From positions 1-14,188 of the forward strand of contig JAGPYM010000154.1 in NCBI GenBank assembly GCA_020736575.1: a DNA stretch of 14,188 bases, given 5' to 3'. Source of the DNA: Thelonectria olida. Lineage: Eukaryota; Ascomycota; Sordariomycetes; Hypocreales; Nectriaceae. Of this stretch, positions 1-9,254 are shown one piece after another; the stretch's first letter is position 1, and each line of letters begins with the position of its first letter. The position numbers and the translations under genes are program-made. Under the pieces are notes generated by a model. That model was not told the DNA's origin. It made no database searches and saw nothing but the letters and a program-made list of their open reading frames with translations.

Positions 1-437
1 TATATTAAAGCTAGGCTTATTATAAAAGCTTTTATAATATAACTTTTTATAAGTTTTTTAATTAGAATTTTATAACTTAAAATAATAAGATTAATTTTTT
101 AATTAATATTTACTAGTATACTTATATTAAATAGTATAAAAAGATTTAAAAGTTATAACTTTTTTAAATACTTATTAAAATCTCTTAGTAGCTTAATATA
201 TTTAAGAAAATTTATATATTTTAATATATAATAAATAATAATATAACTTTTATTACTTAATTAAATTATATTATATTTAATTAATAAAAAGTTAAATATT
301 TTAACTATTATATATTATATTATAAATTAAATTATATAAAATAAAATTAAATAGATAAAATAAATACTTTTATATTAAAAGCTTAAAATAAGTTTTTAAA
401 TAAACTTTATTTAATAGAAACCTTTATTTTAAAACTA
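1..437. repeat. Repeat copy R1, right-hand part only
   Basis: This stretch follows the right-hand half of the repeat seen at 8040-8424. Shared stretches include TTATATTAAATAGTATAAAAA-like and AAAAGTTATAACT segments, the AATATATTTAAGAAAATTTATATA block, and the closing run CTTTTATATTAAAAGCTTAAAATA, then TTTATTTAATA-GAA and AAAACTAATTATA. It starts outside the window and ends at the AACTAATTATA terminus, exactly as copy R3 does at 8424. It is probably an LTR or solo LTR of the same family as R2 and R3, but it diverges more from them. Confidence 0.65.
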
Positions 438-1063
438 ATTATATGTTTTATTATTTTTATAATTAGTATTTTTATTATTATATTAACTCTTTTATATATT
501 TTTCTATTTAATTGCCTTACTTATTTCTATTAGCTTAATTACTTTTAAACCTATTTAACTATTTTTAAACTTCCTTTTTAGCTAACCCTTTTAGCCCCCC
601 CCACTTTTTAACCCTTATATTCACTTGCCTATTTAACTTACTTTTTATTTTAAATTTTTCTTTATAGTCTTTTAAGCAACCATTTGAATATTACTACTAT
701 ATATAATAGCTTTTAAAGTTATAACTTTAAGTTATATTCTATATTTTTTAAAAAAATTATTATTATAATTAAGCTATTATTTCTTACTAATTTAAAAGCA
801 ATTAAATTAGCTAACTTTCCTATTAAGAAATTTAAAATTATTTTTTATATATTTATCTTTTAATTAGAATATAATAGCTTAAAAGACTAGGTTAATTCTT
901 TATATTACTTAATAGTATATTTATATTAAATATAAAAATATTAAAAAGTTATAACTATTTAAAATACTTTTTAAGCTTTTTAATTAGATAAATATATTTA
1001 AGAAAATTTATATAATTTACTAGATATTAGGCTGCTATATTAATATTATCTTTTTAAATTATA

Positions 1064-1730
1064 AAAAGGCTAAAGCTATAATAGAAAATAAAGGTTAGAA
1101 GCTTTAGGAGCAGATAAAAAAACAGAAAGTAAAAATATTTAAATTCTAATTAAATATTTAAAATTAGCAAATTAAGGCCGTTATAAAAATGTAAAAAAGG
1201 TTTTAATTAATTAAATATTTATTATAAATATTAATAAATTAGATTAGGTTAAATAAGGGGAGGAAGACCCTTGTCCTTTATATATAATAAATTGGGTCCT
1301 ATTAGCCCTAGGTAAAGGATATATATATTAGATAAAAACCCTATTATTCCTCTATTTAATAGTATTTAAAATGCTTATATAAGTGCATTTCTTCTTATTC
1401 TAATAATTAGTTAAAAGTTAAAAGATATATTAGATTATTATATATTCTAATATGCCTTCCTATTTGGGATTGTATGCCTTATTAGGGCGGATATTACCTA
1501 TTAGAGTAAGAGCAGTATGCACTAGTAGGTCCGCCTTTTTAATTTGGAAATAAGTGAAATATTTTAAATAAAAATATAACTAATAAGGTATATAAGGTAA
1601 AAAATATATTATTATAATTCTTATATTTTTTGCGGATTTAATAATAAATCTTATTCCTTTAATATATAAAGTATATTTAAGTTATTCTATTATATATATT
1701 TTAAGCTTATATAAAAACTAGCTTTTATAT
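1064..1730. mobile_element. 667-bp insertion nested in repeat R2
   Basis: Comparison with R3 shows an insertion. R3 has an uninterrupted TTTTTAAATTATAATTTATT at 8245-8264. R2 has TTTTTAAATTATA, then 667 bp, then ATTATAATTTATT. ATTATA (1058-1063 and 1731-1736) is thus duplicated on both sides, as a target-site duplication would be. The ends are weakly inverted: it begins AAAAGGCTAAAGCTATA, and the reverse complement of its end reads ATATAAAAGCTAG. There is no coding capacity. It is less RIP-damaged in the middle (1255-1550) than its surroundings. It may be a MITE-like DNA transposon or a foreign solo LTR; the family is not recognised. Confidence 0.6.
1486..1535. repeat. GC-rich imperfect stem-loop
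   Basis: GGCGG, ACCTA and TAG on the left arm pair with CTA, TAGGT and CCGCC on the right arm. Two small bulges interrupt the stem and a loop of roughly 15-18 bases closes it. It lies inside the 667-bp insertion, in a pocket that keeps G+C and several TG/CA dinucleotides. It is too short for a tRNA and lacks cloverleaf arms. It may be a structural element of the inserted transposon. Confidence 0.4.
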
Positions 1731-1850
1731 ATTATAATTTATTTAATTAGTAGAAAGTTAGCTATATTACATTATATATTATATAATTAGTTAAACTATA
1801 TAAACTAGAGTTTAAAAGAGTAGTACTTTTATATTAAAAGTTTAAAATAA

Positions 1851-2400
1851 GTATAATAATCTAGTTAATTTCTAATAAATAAGAATAAAAGGTTTTAGGT
1901 TTATATTAGTAGAAAGATTAGGGCATTAAGGTTTAAATAATATAATAAGTTATAATATTTAATAATATACTTAAAATAAATAAATATAATTAAATTATAT
2001 TAAAAGCTAAAATAGTTATCTTTATTTAAAATACTAAATAAATATATTTATATATTAAAAGTTTATATACTAGCTTACTTATTTAAGGTAAGTTTAAATT
2101 ATTAGCTTATTATTAATAAGTAAGTTAGGAGTTCTAGCTTACTTATATAAAATAAGTTTAAGATTTAATATTATATAAAAAATAGGTTAGTTATAATTTT
2201 ATTAGTAGTAACTGCCTAGTCCTAACCTAAGCTATAATATAATATCTTCCCTCTTATTAGTTATATTTTTATAGCTATTTTTAAAACTATTTTTTATATA
2301 TATATTAGTATATTTCTAATTTGCTTTCTTAATTGTTTTTTAATATACTAATAGAATATTTAGCTAAGTCTTAAAACATCCTTTTAAATCCTATAATATT
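1851..2400. other. Retrotransposon interior next to 3' LTR, no gene seen
   Basis: AT-rich, RIP-type sequence between the probable 3' LTR and the decayed plus-strand ORF. The only structure noticed is a duplicated 26-bp segment at 2071-2160. A slightly GC-richer patch (2205-2235) contains ACTGCCTAGTCCTAACCTAAG. No coding segment was recognised in either direction. Confidence 0.5.
2071..2160. repeat. Short direct repeat pair, 26 bp each
   Basis: TAGCTTACTTATTTAAGGTA followed by AGTTTA (2071-2096) recurs at 2135-2160 as TAGCTTACTTATATAAAATA followed by AGTTTA. The two differ at about four positions, some of which are RIP-type G-to-A changes. The intervening segment also contains ATAAGTAAG, the reverse complement of CTTACTTAT. 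It may be a small tandem duplication in the retrotransposon 3' untranslated part. Confidence 0.5.
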
Positions 2401-3060
2401 CTTAAATTTATAATAAGTAAACTAATTTTAACTGCTTTTATAAAGGGTTCTAAAATTCTTATTTCTATTATAAATATACTAGTTCTAGCTATAGCTATTA
2501 AAGAATTTAATTTTAAAATAATACCTTATTCTTATTATATTTCCTATAGGCGTGTATATAAGATATTAGATAATAGTTTTAAAAAGTATAGTTTTTATAC
2601 TAATATAGGCTGTTCTTATAATATAATTAGTATTTCCCTTTACTTTTATAAGTATTTTTTTAAGTTTTATAATTCCTTTTTACTAAATGATTATAATAAC
2701 TTATATTATTTTTAAATAAAACGCTTTAGTAAAAAAAAGTTAGAATTAAAAAAGGAGTTTTTTAAAAAGCAAGCTGCTTTTTAAGCTACTTAAATAGAGT
2801 TTAATTAGTTTTTAAATCTTTTAAAGTATGCTTATTAGCAATACTAGTCCTTAGTAATAAGGGGTTATAAAATAACTTATTAGGGTCTAGAGTTATTAGA
2901 GGAATTAGAGTTATTAGAATATGTAAAGTGTAAGGCTACTATTAATTTTTAATTATTAGTTTATATTAATATTATTAACTAGAGCTTTATTAATTTTAGT
3001 CTTTTATTTAATTTTAATATTATTAGTAAAAGTTCTTTAGTAAGTGCTATATATAAGTAA
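2401..3060 (+). pseudogene. Decayed Cys-rich/coiled-coil ORF antisense to the retrotransposon
   Basis: Plus-strand frame 1 from 2401 to the TAA at 3058-3060 reads continuously except for in-frame TAA/TAG codons, all explainable as RIP changes of CAA, CAG or TGG. The first stop after 2401 is at 2713. Neither the other plus frames nor pol extends coherently over this stretch. Residues from about 2575 to 2690 are unusually rich in Tyr (TAT/TAC), the expected product of Cys TGT/TGC under G-to-A change, and one Cys codon survives at 2611-2613. This suggests a former Cys-rich, perhaps zinc-binding, segment. A Lys/Glu/Leu-rich stretch with repeated LELLEE-type heptads (2735-2930) suggests a coiled coil. 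The layout resembles short lineage-specific fungal proteins with a CxxC-rich N-terminus and an acidic coiled coil, but I cannot name a family. No start codon remains. Confidence 0.5.
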
Positions 3061-3199
3061 GGTATTTTAGTAGTTTTTATATATTTTCCGCTTTTTTATA
3101 CCCTTTCTATTTAATAAGGTACTTAACTTGCCTATTTTCTTTTATTATATTAAGGATTTCTTCTATTTTATACTTTTTAGGGTTTTTAATTTTAGTTTC

Positions 3200-6100
3200 T
3201 AGTTTATTTTCTATTTTAATTATAACAATTCCTTTTATTAATTTAAATAAAAGATATAAAAGATTAAATAGAGCTTAACTTTTAATAGTAAGTCTAATTT
3301 ATAATTATTTTTTAAGATTTTCTTTAAAATTTTATAAGGTTTAATATATTTATAATTGAGTTTTGTATTTAATTATTTTATATTAATATTTTTTATAATA
3401 AGAAGTATTATATCTCCTTTTAAAAAGGTTAGTCCTTTTAACCTTTTCTAATTATATATTCTATATATTAGTTTTAATAAATAAAAGTTTAATATATATT
3501 TCTTTATATAAATTCTTAAGTTTATTTAATATAAAAATAGTTACTAGTACAAGTAGTTTATTTCTTAAATCTCTATAAGTATTAGGGGTAAATCTAAAGT
3601 TTATATAGCTTAGTATAATTTTAGTACTTTTATTAATAGTTATATTATAGGCCAATTATACTATTAGCAGTTTCTTAATCTAATTATTCTAAATATAGTT
3701 AATATAATAATAAAAGTAAGTTTTTAAAATTTGATTTATTTTTTTAATCTATCTATTAACTTAAAGTCTTTAAGCTACAATTAACTTATAATTTAATTTA
3801 ATTTTTATTATAAAGTATTATTAAAAGTTTAAAAAAAAGGGTAGTTTTCTATTTAAAATAATTATATTAAGTAGTTTATATATACTAATAATATTTTATA
3901 AAAAGATATAAGAAAATTCTTTTATATTAATTGCTTTTTAATATAAAATAAATAAGAAAATTTAATAAGTTTATTAATAATAATTAGAATACTATTATAA
4001 GCTATACTTATAATAGGGTCTAGTAATAGAGGTAATTTTATAATAAAGTTTATAGTAATTAAATCTTATAATGATTTTATAATTAGTATAAGTTATAATT
4101 TTTTATAAGGTTTATATTTTTATACTTTTATTTTATTATAAATAAGGTATTATTTAGTAATTTTCTTAATAATCTTTTTAATTTTAGAAAATAAAAATAT
4201 TATTTTAATTTATTTAAGGGTTTTATTAATTTCTTAGTATTTATAAAGTGGGTGTTTATAAATCTCTTATATAAGGTCCTTTTATAAGTATTCTAATACT
4301 TATTATTTATTTATTCTCTTATTATTTAATAGTTATTTATTATATTTTAAAATCTATTTAAATAGTAAATTTCCCTATTTTATTATATACATTACTATTA
4401 GAATTTTATTATAGTTTTATTAGTATTTATTATAGTTATTTAGTATATAATTAACTGGTTTATAAAATCCTTTTATATTATAAATTTATTATATATTTCC
4501 TATTAGCTTATAGAGATTACTATTATAATTAAGCTAATAGTAGTAGTTAATAATTTCATTTTATAAGTTTTTAGGAATAATAATTCTATTATTTGCATTT
4601 TTTTAAATAATTTATATTAGAGTATTACTTATTATATAGTTCTAGTTTTCTAGTAAGGTTAAAAGTTTAAAATGTTTTTTAAGTAGTTATTAGGTAATTA
4701 CATCTCTTTCTAATATATTAATCTATTTGTTTTTATATATATTTTATTTTAAAAGATATTATAATTGTTTGTATATTATTATAATATACTTTTATATAAG
4801 GTATTTCTTAAGTATAAAATATAAAAGTTATTTTTTAATTTTAAGCTTACTTATATTAAAATTAAATTATTAGCTAATAGTATTAGCTTTACTATTTTCT
4901 AATCTTTTTTTATATTTTATAATATAGTTAAACTCTAAGAGGTATTTACTCTATTTAAGTTATTATTTGCTAAGTTTATATATTATAGTAAAATATATAA
5001 TATTCTTATAATTTATATAAATTATAACCTAATAGTAGCTTCTAAGGAGGTAGTATTTAAACCTTTTAAAAGTTTAAACTATTATAAGAAATTCCTTATT
5101 ATAAATAGAATAATTAAGTTTTACTTTATATAACTTATAAAAGTAAAAGGCAATTAGATATAACTTTCTATTATTATTATATGATTTAATTTAAGCTTTT
5201 AGGGTAAAATCTAAGGAGTTTATTTGTAATTTTATAAGTTATATAAGGTTAAACATTTTAAGTACTAGTTTATTAAAAATAAGATCTTTAATTTTATTAA
5301 AAGTATTTTAAATATTAGACTTTTAAATAAATTATTAATCCTTTTTTATTAATTTAATAAGTAGTATAGCTACTTTTCTAAAGTTCTTAAAGAATTTATA
5401 ATAGTAGTTTGTAAATCTTAAAAAGGCTTATACTTTCTTAACTATTATTAGTATTAGCTAATTTTTAATAGTTAATATCTTTTATCTATCTATTTTAATT
5501 TCTCCTAATAAGATTTTATAGTTTAGAAATATAACTTTCTATATATAAAACTTACTTTTAATAGGTTTAACTAAAAGCTTAATATTTTATAATACTTATA
5601 ATATCTTATAAATATATTTTATATAATTATTTTTATTTTTAAAAAGATTAAAATATTATTTAAGTAATATATTATAAATATATTTAAGTATTTTTATAAT
5701 ATATAATTAATTATTTATTGGAATATTATAAGTGTATTAGTAAAATTAAAAGGTATAATAAGGTATTTATAAAGTTTAAATTTCATTCTAAATATAATTT
5801 TCTATTTATATCCTTTTTTAATATAAATTAAATTATAAGCTCCTTTTAAATCAAGTGTAGTAAAGATCTTTTTACCTTATAAGTAATCCTTTAGTTTGCT
5901 AATTAAAAGTAGGGGTATATGATTTTTAATTATAATATTATTAAACTTATAATAGTTTATAATAAGTTAGAATTTATTTAAATATAGTTTTAAAATAAAT
6001 ATAAGTAAATAGCTAGTAAATAATTTAAAAACTTTAATATATTCCTTTTTTAATATATTTTTAATATATTCCTTAAGTGTTTATAATTATACTTTATTAA

Positions 6101-6700
6101 AATTATAAATTTTATAAAATATAGTATTTATTCTATTTTTTAGCTAGATTTTATAATTATTAGCTATATTTTAATAGTTCTATTTCTAGTTTTTTAATAA
6201 ATAGTTTCTTATATACTTTATATTATACTAATATATTTTTAAGTCTATTATTAAATAATTCTTTTTATTTTTTAATGTTTTTATTTATTTAAATAAATAT
6301 CTTTTTAAAAAATGCAATTATGTATTATTATTATTCTATTATATTTCTTTATTCTTTTTAATAGAAGTTTAAAATCTTTTATTATTTATTAAATTAGTAT
6401 TTATATTACTAGCTATATTACTTTAAAAGGTTTATACTTAACTAGTATGCTAGTTAATATAGGGGTTAAATTAGTATAACTATAAATAACTTAAAAGTAA
6501 GTTATAACTTTCTAATAGTATTATATTAAAACTAATTCCTTAGTTCTTTTTTTAATAAATATTTGAAAGTAATTAACCTTTTTAGTAATTATTTTATTTT
6601 TATAGTTAAATAGGGTTCTTTTAATATTATATATTAAGTAGGGTTTATTTTTTTCCTTTTATAATAGCTTAAAATTATTTACTACTTTTAGGTTAATAGT
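3200..6700 (-). pseudogene. gypsy Pol polyprotein (PR-RT-RH-INT), RIP-inactivated
   Basis: Read through stops on the minus strand. Protease C-terminal motif of the LLGxPWL...NPxIDW type around 6420-6510. RT fingers and palm 6130-5640, with DLKGAYNLI at 5827-5853 and PFNFTNTLIIFQ at about 5712-5747. The catalytic YxDD motif is YLNN at about 5655-5666: both Asp codons became Asn. A tether segment AFLRFTNYYKFF lies near 5400-5430, and RNase H segments (AFYFYKLYKVKLNY, NKEFLIIV) at 5080-5155. The integrase zinc-binding region (4270-4130) keeps IYKHPLY, but the CxxC pair reads YLIY (4138-4149). In the integrase core the first catalytic Asp is Asn (4048-4050) in ITINFIIKLP. The GPY/F motif reads KPYKIL (3325-3342). 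RT is in one frame and everything after 5640 in another. The open stretch at 3461-3655 is the integrase C-terminal part of this frame, not a separate gene. Confidence 0.85.
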
Positions 6701-7670
6701 ATTTATTTTAATTATACTATTTATTATAATATATAACTATTTTCTTTTAACTTATACTTATAGTAAAAGCTTAGCTTGCTTTTATATAGGCGTTTATATT
6801 ATATATAAAGCCTTTTTAAAAGGTTTTATAATTTTCTCCTACTCTAGCTAGTCTTATAGCTCTATTATAAGTAGTATTTATTATTTTTTAATTATTTATA
6901 TATATTTTAAACCTATTATTTTATAGTCTTATTTTATAAGCTATATATATTATAAGATTATATAGTTTATTTTAAATGTATTTAATACTAATTTACTATC
7001 TTAGCTTGTTTATATATAAGGCACTTTTAATATTAATATTTAAATATATTATAAGTTCTATTTATTATTTATAATATTTTGTATTTTCTATAGCTAGCCC
7101 TATTTATATTATTTACAGGGGGAAAACCTCTAGCCTTTAGGCGCGCATGGAATAAGTTCTATATATATACTTATTAAGTAAAAGGTATATATATTTTATA
7201 AGAATAGTAATATTTAAGTATAGTAACTAGTTTGCATTCCTTTAATATATAAAATTAGTAGCTTAATACTATTATTTTATAAGGTATAATTTTAATTATA
7301 TTAAATAGTAATTATTTTAAGCTTTATATAATAGGTATTATATATATATATAGTTATAATATAATACTTATAAAATAGTATAGTAATTAGAGTATATTAT
7401 ATTTAACATAAGTATATTATTTTTATAAAAACTAATTAGGCTTATAATTTCCTATTTAGATTTTTTATTAATTTATATTATAAATATAAAAGTTTTTAAT
7501 ACTAGTTTTTTATTTTCTAATAATTAATTTATAAATTAGGTATATTATTAAGCTTCCTTTTTAATATTTTCTTTTAAACTAGTATTATTAGTCTTAGGGG
7601 TTTCTCCTTCTTTTAAAGTTTTGCATATATATATTTACTATACTAAAATACTATTAGTAATTAACTCTTT
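6700..7670 (-). other. Expected gag region, not recognisable
   Basis: The position upstream of the protease in the minus-strand element implies gag and leader sequence. No zinc-knuckle or capsid-like segment could be read. A GC-richer island at about 7115-7155, containing CAGGGGGAAAACC and GGCGCGCATGG, escaped RIP or is a late insertion or exchange. A primer-binding site should lie just left of about 7670, but RIP prevents its recognition. Confidence 0.35.
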
Positions 7671-8424
7671 TATATATTTTCTATTTAATTACTTTATTTA
7701 TATCTATTAGCTTAATTACTTTTAAACCCACTTAATTTATTTTTAAACTTTTATTATTATCTAACCCTTTTAGCCCCCCTACTTTTTAATTCTTATATTC
7801 ACTTGCTTATTTAACTTACTTTTTATTTTACATTTTTCTTTATAGCCTTTTAAGTAACTATTTAAATTATTACTACTATATATAATAGCTCTTAAAGCTA
7901 TAATTTTAAATTATACCCTTATATTTCTTTTAAAAAATAATTAGTTATTTTAATTAAGCCTATTATTTCTTATCTAATTTAAAAGGCAATTAAATTAGCT
8001 AACTTTCCTATTAAAAAATTTAAAATTATCTTTTATATATTTAGTTTTTAATTAAAATATAATAGCCTAAAAGGACTAGGTTAATCTTTTATATTACCCT
8101 TAATAGTATATTTATATTAGCTAATATAAAAATATTAAAAAGTTATAACTATTTAAAATACTTTTTAAACTTTCTAATTAAATAAATATATTTAAAGAAA
8201 TTTATATAATTTAATAAATATTAAGCTATTATATTAATATTATCTTTTTAAATTATAATTTATTTAATTAGTAGAAAGTTAGCTATATTAAATTATATAT
8301 TATATAATTAGTTAAATTATATAAATTAGGGTTTAAAAAGTAATACTTTTATATTAAAAGCTTAAAATATAATTTTTTAACTAAGGTTTATTTAATAAGA
8401 ACTTTTATTTAAAAACTAATTATA
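7671..8424 (-). repeat. Repeat copy R3, probable 5' LTR, uninterrupted
   Basis: Collinear with R2 (484-1063 plus 1731-1850), and with R1 over its right half. It runs from TTAACTCTTTTATATATTTT to AAAAACTAATTATA and provides the empty-site version of the 667-bp insertion in R2 (8245-8264). The R2 and R3 copies share the internal AAGTTATAACTATTTAAAATACTTTTTAA block nearly identically. Since pol is on the minus strand, R3 is at the 5' side of the element. Confidence 0.65.
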
Positions 8425-8690
8425 AACCCTTTAAAAAAGCTTATTATAATAAATATATAGCTAGGTTTTACTTATATTAACCTTTATTATATACTAGTAT
8501 TAAGCCTATTTTAATAAATAATAATATAGGAATATTAATAAAGTTTTAAAATATATAAAAAGGAAAAAGCTTTTTTTTTTTTTAAATTTATTAATATTAT
8601 AATTAATATCTATTTATAAACGCCCTAAAGCTAGTTTATTATAAATAATATATTTTTAAATTAGTATTTTAATAAATATTAAATAAAATA
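8425..8690. other. Unassigned AT-rich segment with T13 tract
   Basis: RIP-type DNA between the LTR terminus and the decayed NLR segment. It contains a run of 13 T at 8571-8583, the longest homopolymer in the window, which on the minus strand would be an A13 tract. The NLR frame may continue weakly to about 8640 (a YF-type segment follows the Walker A region), but alignment beyond 8700 is not convincing. Confidence 0.4.
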
Positions 8691-9130
8691 AAATATAATT
8701 AAATTAGTAAAAGTTTATTAATTATTTTACTAAGTAATATTATCTTGCCCTTATTAGTATTACTTTTAATTTAAAGCAACTAGCTATCTCTACTCTCTTA
8801 CTATAATTAAAATTTATTATAATCTAGAACCTACTTATATAAGTCCTTAAAAAGGCCACCCTTTATATGCTCGATGCGCGTCTTCTTAACGCGGGGGTTG
8901 GTCAATCGTAGATCGGCAAGGCATCGATTGCGGTTCGGTTCGTTGTAGTTGTTAATGTAGATATTCCCCACCTGGAGTTTGCCGTCGCCCTTAACGGCCG
9001 CATGCCCAATGGAATTCATTATTTCTGCCACGTATCGTGGTTGTTCGTCGTCATGTTGAGGCTCTTCAGGATCAGGCTGGCCATTCGCGCCCGAAGTCAA
9101 TGTTGTCCCGACGTTGGCTGCGGACGGCGC
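8690..9130 (-). pseudogene. 5' remnant of a NACHT-type NLR gene, half destroyed by RIP
   Basis: From 9130 down to 8834 the frame is open and of normal composition. It reads VGNIYINNYN, then RCLADLRLTNPR, then KGGLFKDLYK, the linker typical of fungal NACHT-WD40 NLRs and paralogous to residues 34-62 of the intact NLR at 9429-12731. At 8831-8833 a TAG sits where the paralog has Trp. Reading on through stops to about 8690, the translation aligns without gaps to paralog residues 61-104: three stops fall on Trp positions, and the P-loop reads SNTNKGKI where the paralog has GDAGKGKT. All these changes fit G-to-A or C-to-T. The HRAM-like segment is at 8951-8998. There is no in-frame ATG below the TAA at 9131-9133, so the start, perhaps in an upstream exon, is lost or undetected. 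WD40 or other C-terminal repeats are absent. Confidence 0.75.
8951..8998 (-). other. HRAM-like amyloid motif in the NLR remnant
   Basis: The translation over these codons (AVKGDGKLQVGNIYIN) has a charged/glycine turn, a short beta-prone run, and a GN dipeptide followed by aromatic/aliphatic residues and Asn. This resembles the HET-s-related amyloid motif repeats found in HET-S C-termini and in NWD2-type NLR N-termini. Its position just before the NACHT linker is where NWD2 carries its copy. It is similarity by eye, not a profile match. Confidence 0.55.
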
Positions 9131-9254
9131 TTAGGTGAACCACTAAGATGCCTTCTTCGTCAGCCGCACCATCCCCTCACACGGCGCAGCTGACACCAAT
9201 AAAGCTCCCTTCATCCCCAGAAAACTCCTTATTAATTCACCTCACACGACCAGC
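9131..9254. promoter_or_regulatory. Candidate shared promoter between divergent NLR and HeLo starts
   Basis: This is the gap between the upstream limit of the minus-strand NLR frame (TAA at 9131-9133) and the plus-strand ATG at 9255. It has normal composition. A CCAAT pentamer lies at 9196-9200, 55 bases before the HeLo ATG. The context around that ATG (AGCATGGCC, A at -3, G at +4) is favourable for initiation. A short minus-strand frame of 23 codons starting with ATG lies here (about 9216 to 9145), but splicing it to the NLR frame did not give a phase-consistent junction. Confidence 0.35.

Larger units (their letters stand above)
438..1850 (-). repeat. Repeat copy R2, probable 3' LTR, interrupted by an insertion
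   Basis: From about 484 (TTAACTC) to 1063, and again from 1731 to about 1850, this copy matches 7671-8370 closely and collinearly. Shared landmarks are the CCCTTTTAGCCCCC run, TTCACTTGC, TTACTACTATATATAATAGC and GACTAGGTTAAT, and then the TTAATTAGTAGAAAGTTAGCTATATTA segment. The part between 1064 and 1730 is absent from R3. Bases 438-483 are shared with the right edge of the window (14081-14124) but not clearly with R3, so the left end is uncertain. With R3 it brackets the retrotransposon interior. Because pol lies on the minus strand, R2 would be the 3' LTR. Confidence 0.65.
485..8424 (-). mobile_element. RIP-degraded Ty3/gypsy LTR retrotransposon (minus strand)
   Basis: Two similar repeats (R2 and R3) flank about 5.8 kb. 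Its minus-strand translation, read through stops, gives protease, reverse transcriptase, RNase H, integrase zinc-binding, integrase core and GPY/F segments in that order. RT before integrase is the Ty3/gypsy (Metaviridae) order, not copia. The first 5' kilobase of the interior (about 6700-7670) should hold gag but nothing was recognised there. A nested insertion splits the 3' LTR, and a decayed ORF on the opposite strand lies between integrase and the 3' LTR. The element is dead: catalytic residues are lost, there are many stops and at least one frameshift. The exact ends, primer-binding site and target duplication could not be fixed. Confidence 0.8.
1..8850. other. RIP-mutated AT-rich block (left)
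   Basis: From base 1 to about 8850 the DNA is overwhelmingly A+T. By eye, CA, TG and CG are nearly missing while TA is everywhere, and the remaining C residues sit mostly in CT, CC or AC-T contexts. This is the signature expected of repeat-induced point mutation (C to T, preferentially at CpA, on both strands). It explains why almost no ATG-initiated frame exists here: ATG becomes ATA, and CAA, CAG and TGG become stops. The transition to normal composition near 8835-8855 is abrupt. A few GC-richer islands remain (about 580-610, 1255-1550, 2205-2235, 7115-7155). Confidence 0.9.

Noticed and set aside
600..620. The C-rich run at 596-602 and similar at 7773-7778 as telomeric or CRISPR-like repeats.
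   Set aside because: They are the same position in two copies of one dispersed repeat, not an array.
1486..1535. A tRNA or tRNA-like gene at the GC-rich stem-loop.
   Set aside because: Too short, with no D, anticodon or T arms; only one imperfect stem.
1..8850. Mitochondrial DNA as an explanation of the very high A+T.
   Set aside because: The sequence lacks mitochondrial genes, carries decayed gypsy pol and NLR coding, and shows CA/TG depletion specific to RIP, with abrupt change to nuclear-type genes in the same window.
9002..9193. A plus-strand open frame opposite the NLR remnant.
   Set aside because: The minus-strand frame matches conserved NLR sequence; the plus frame is its shadow and runs through the promoter region of the HeLo stub.
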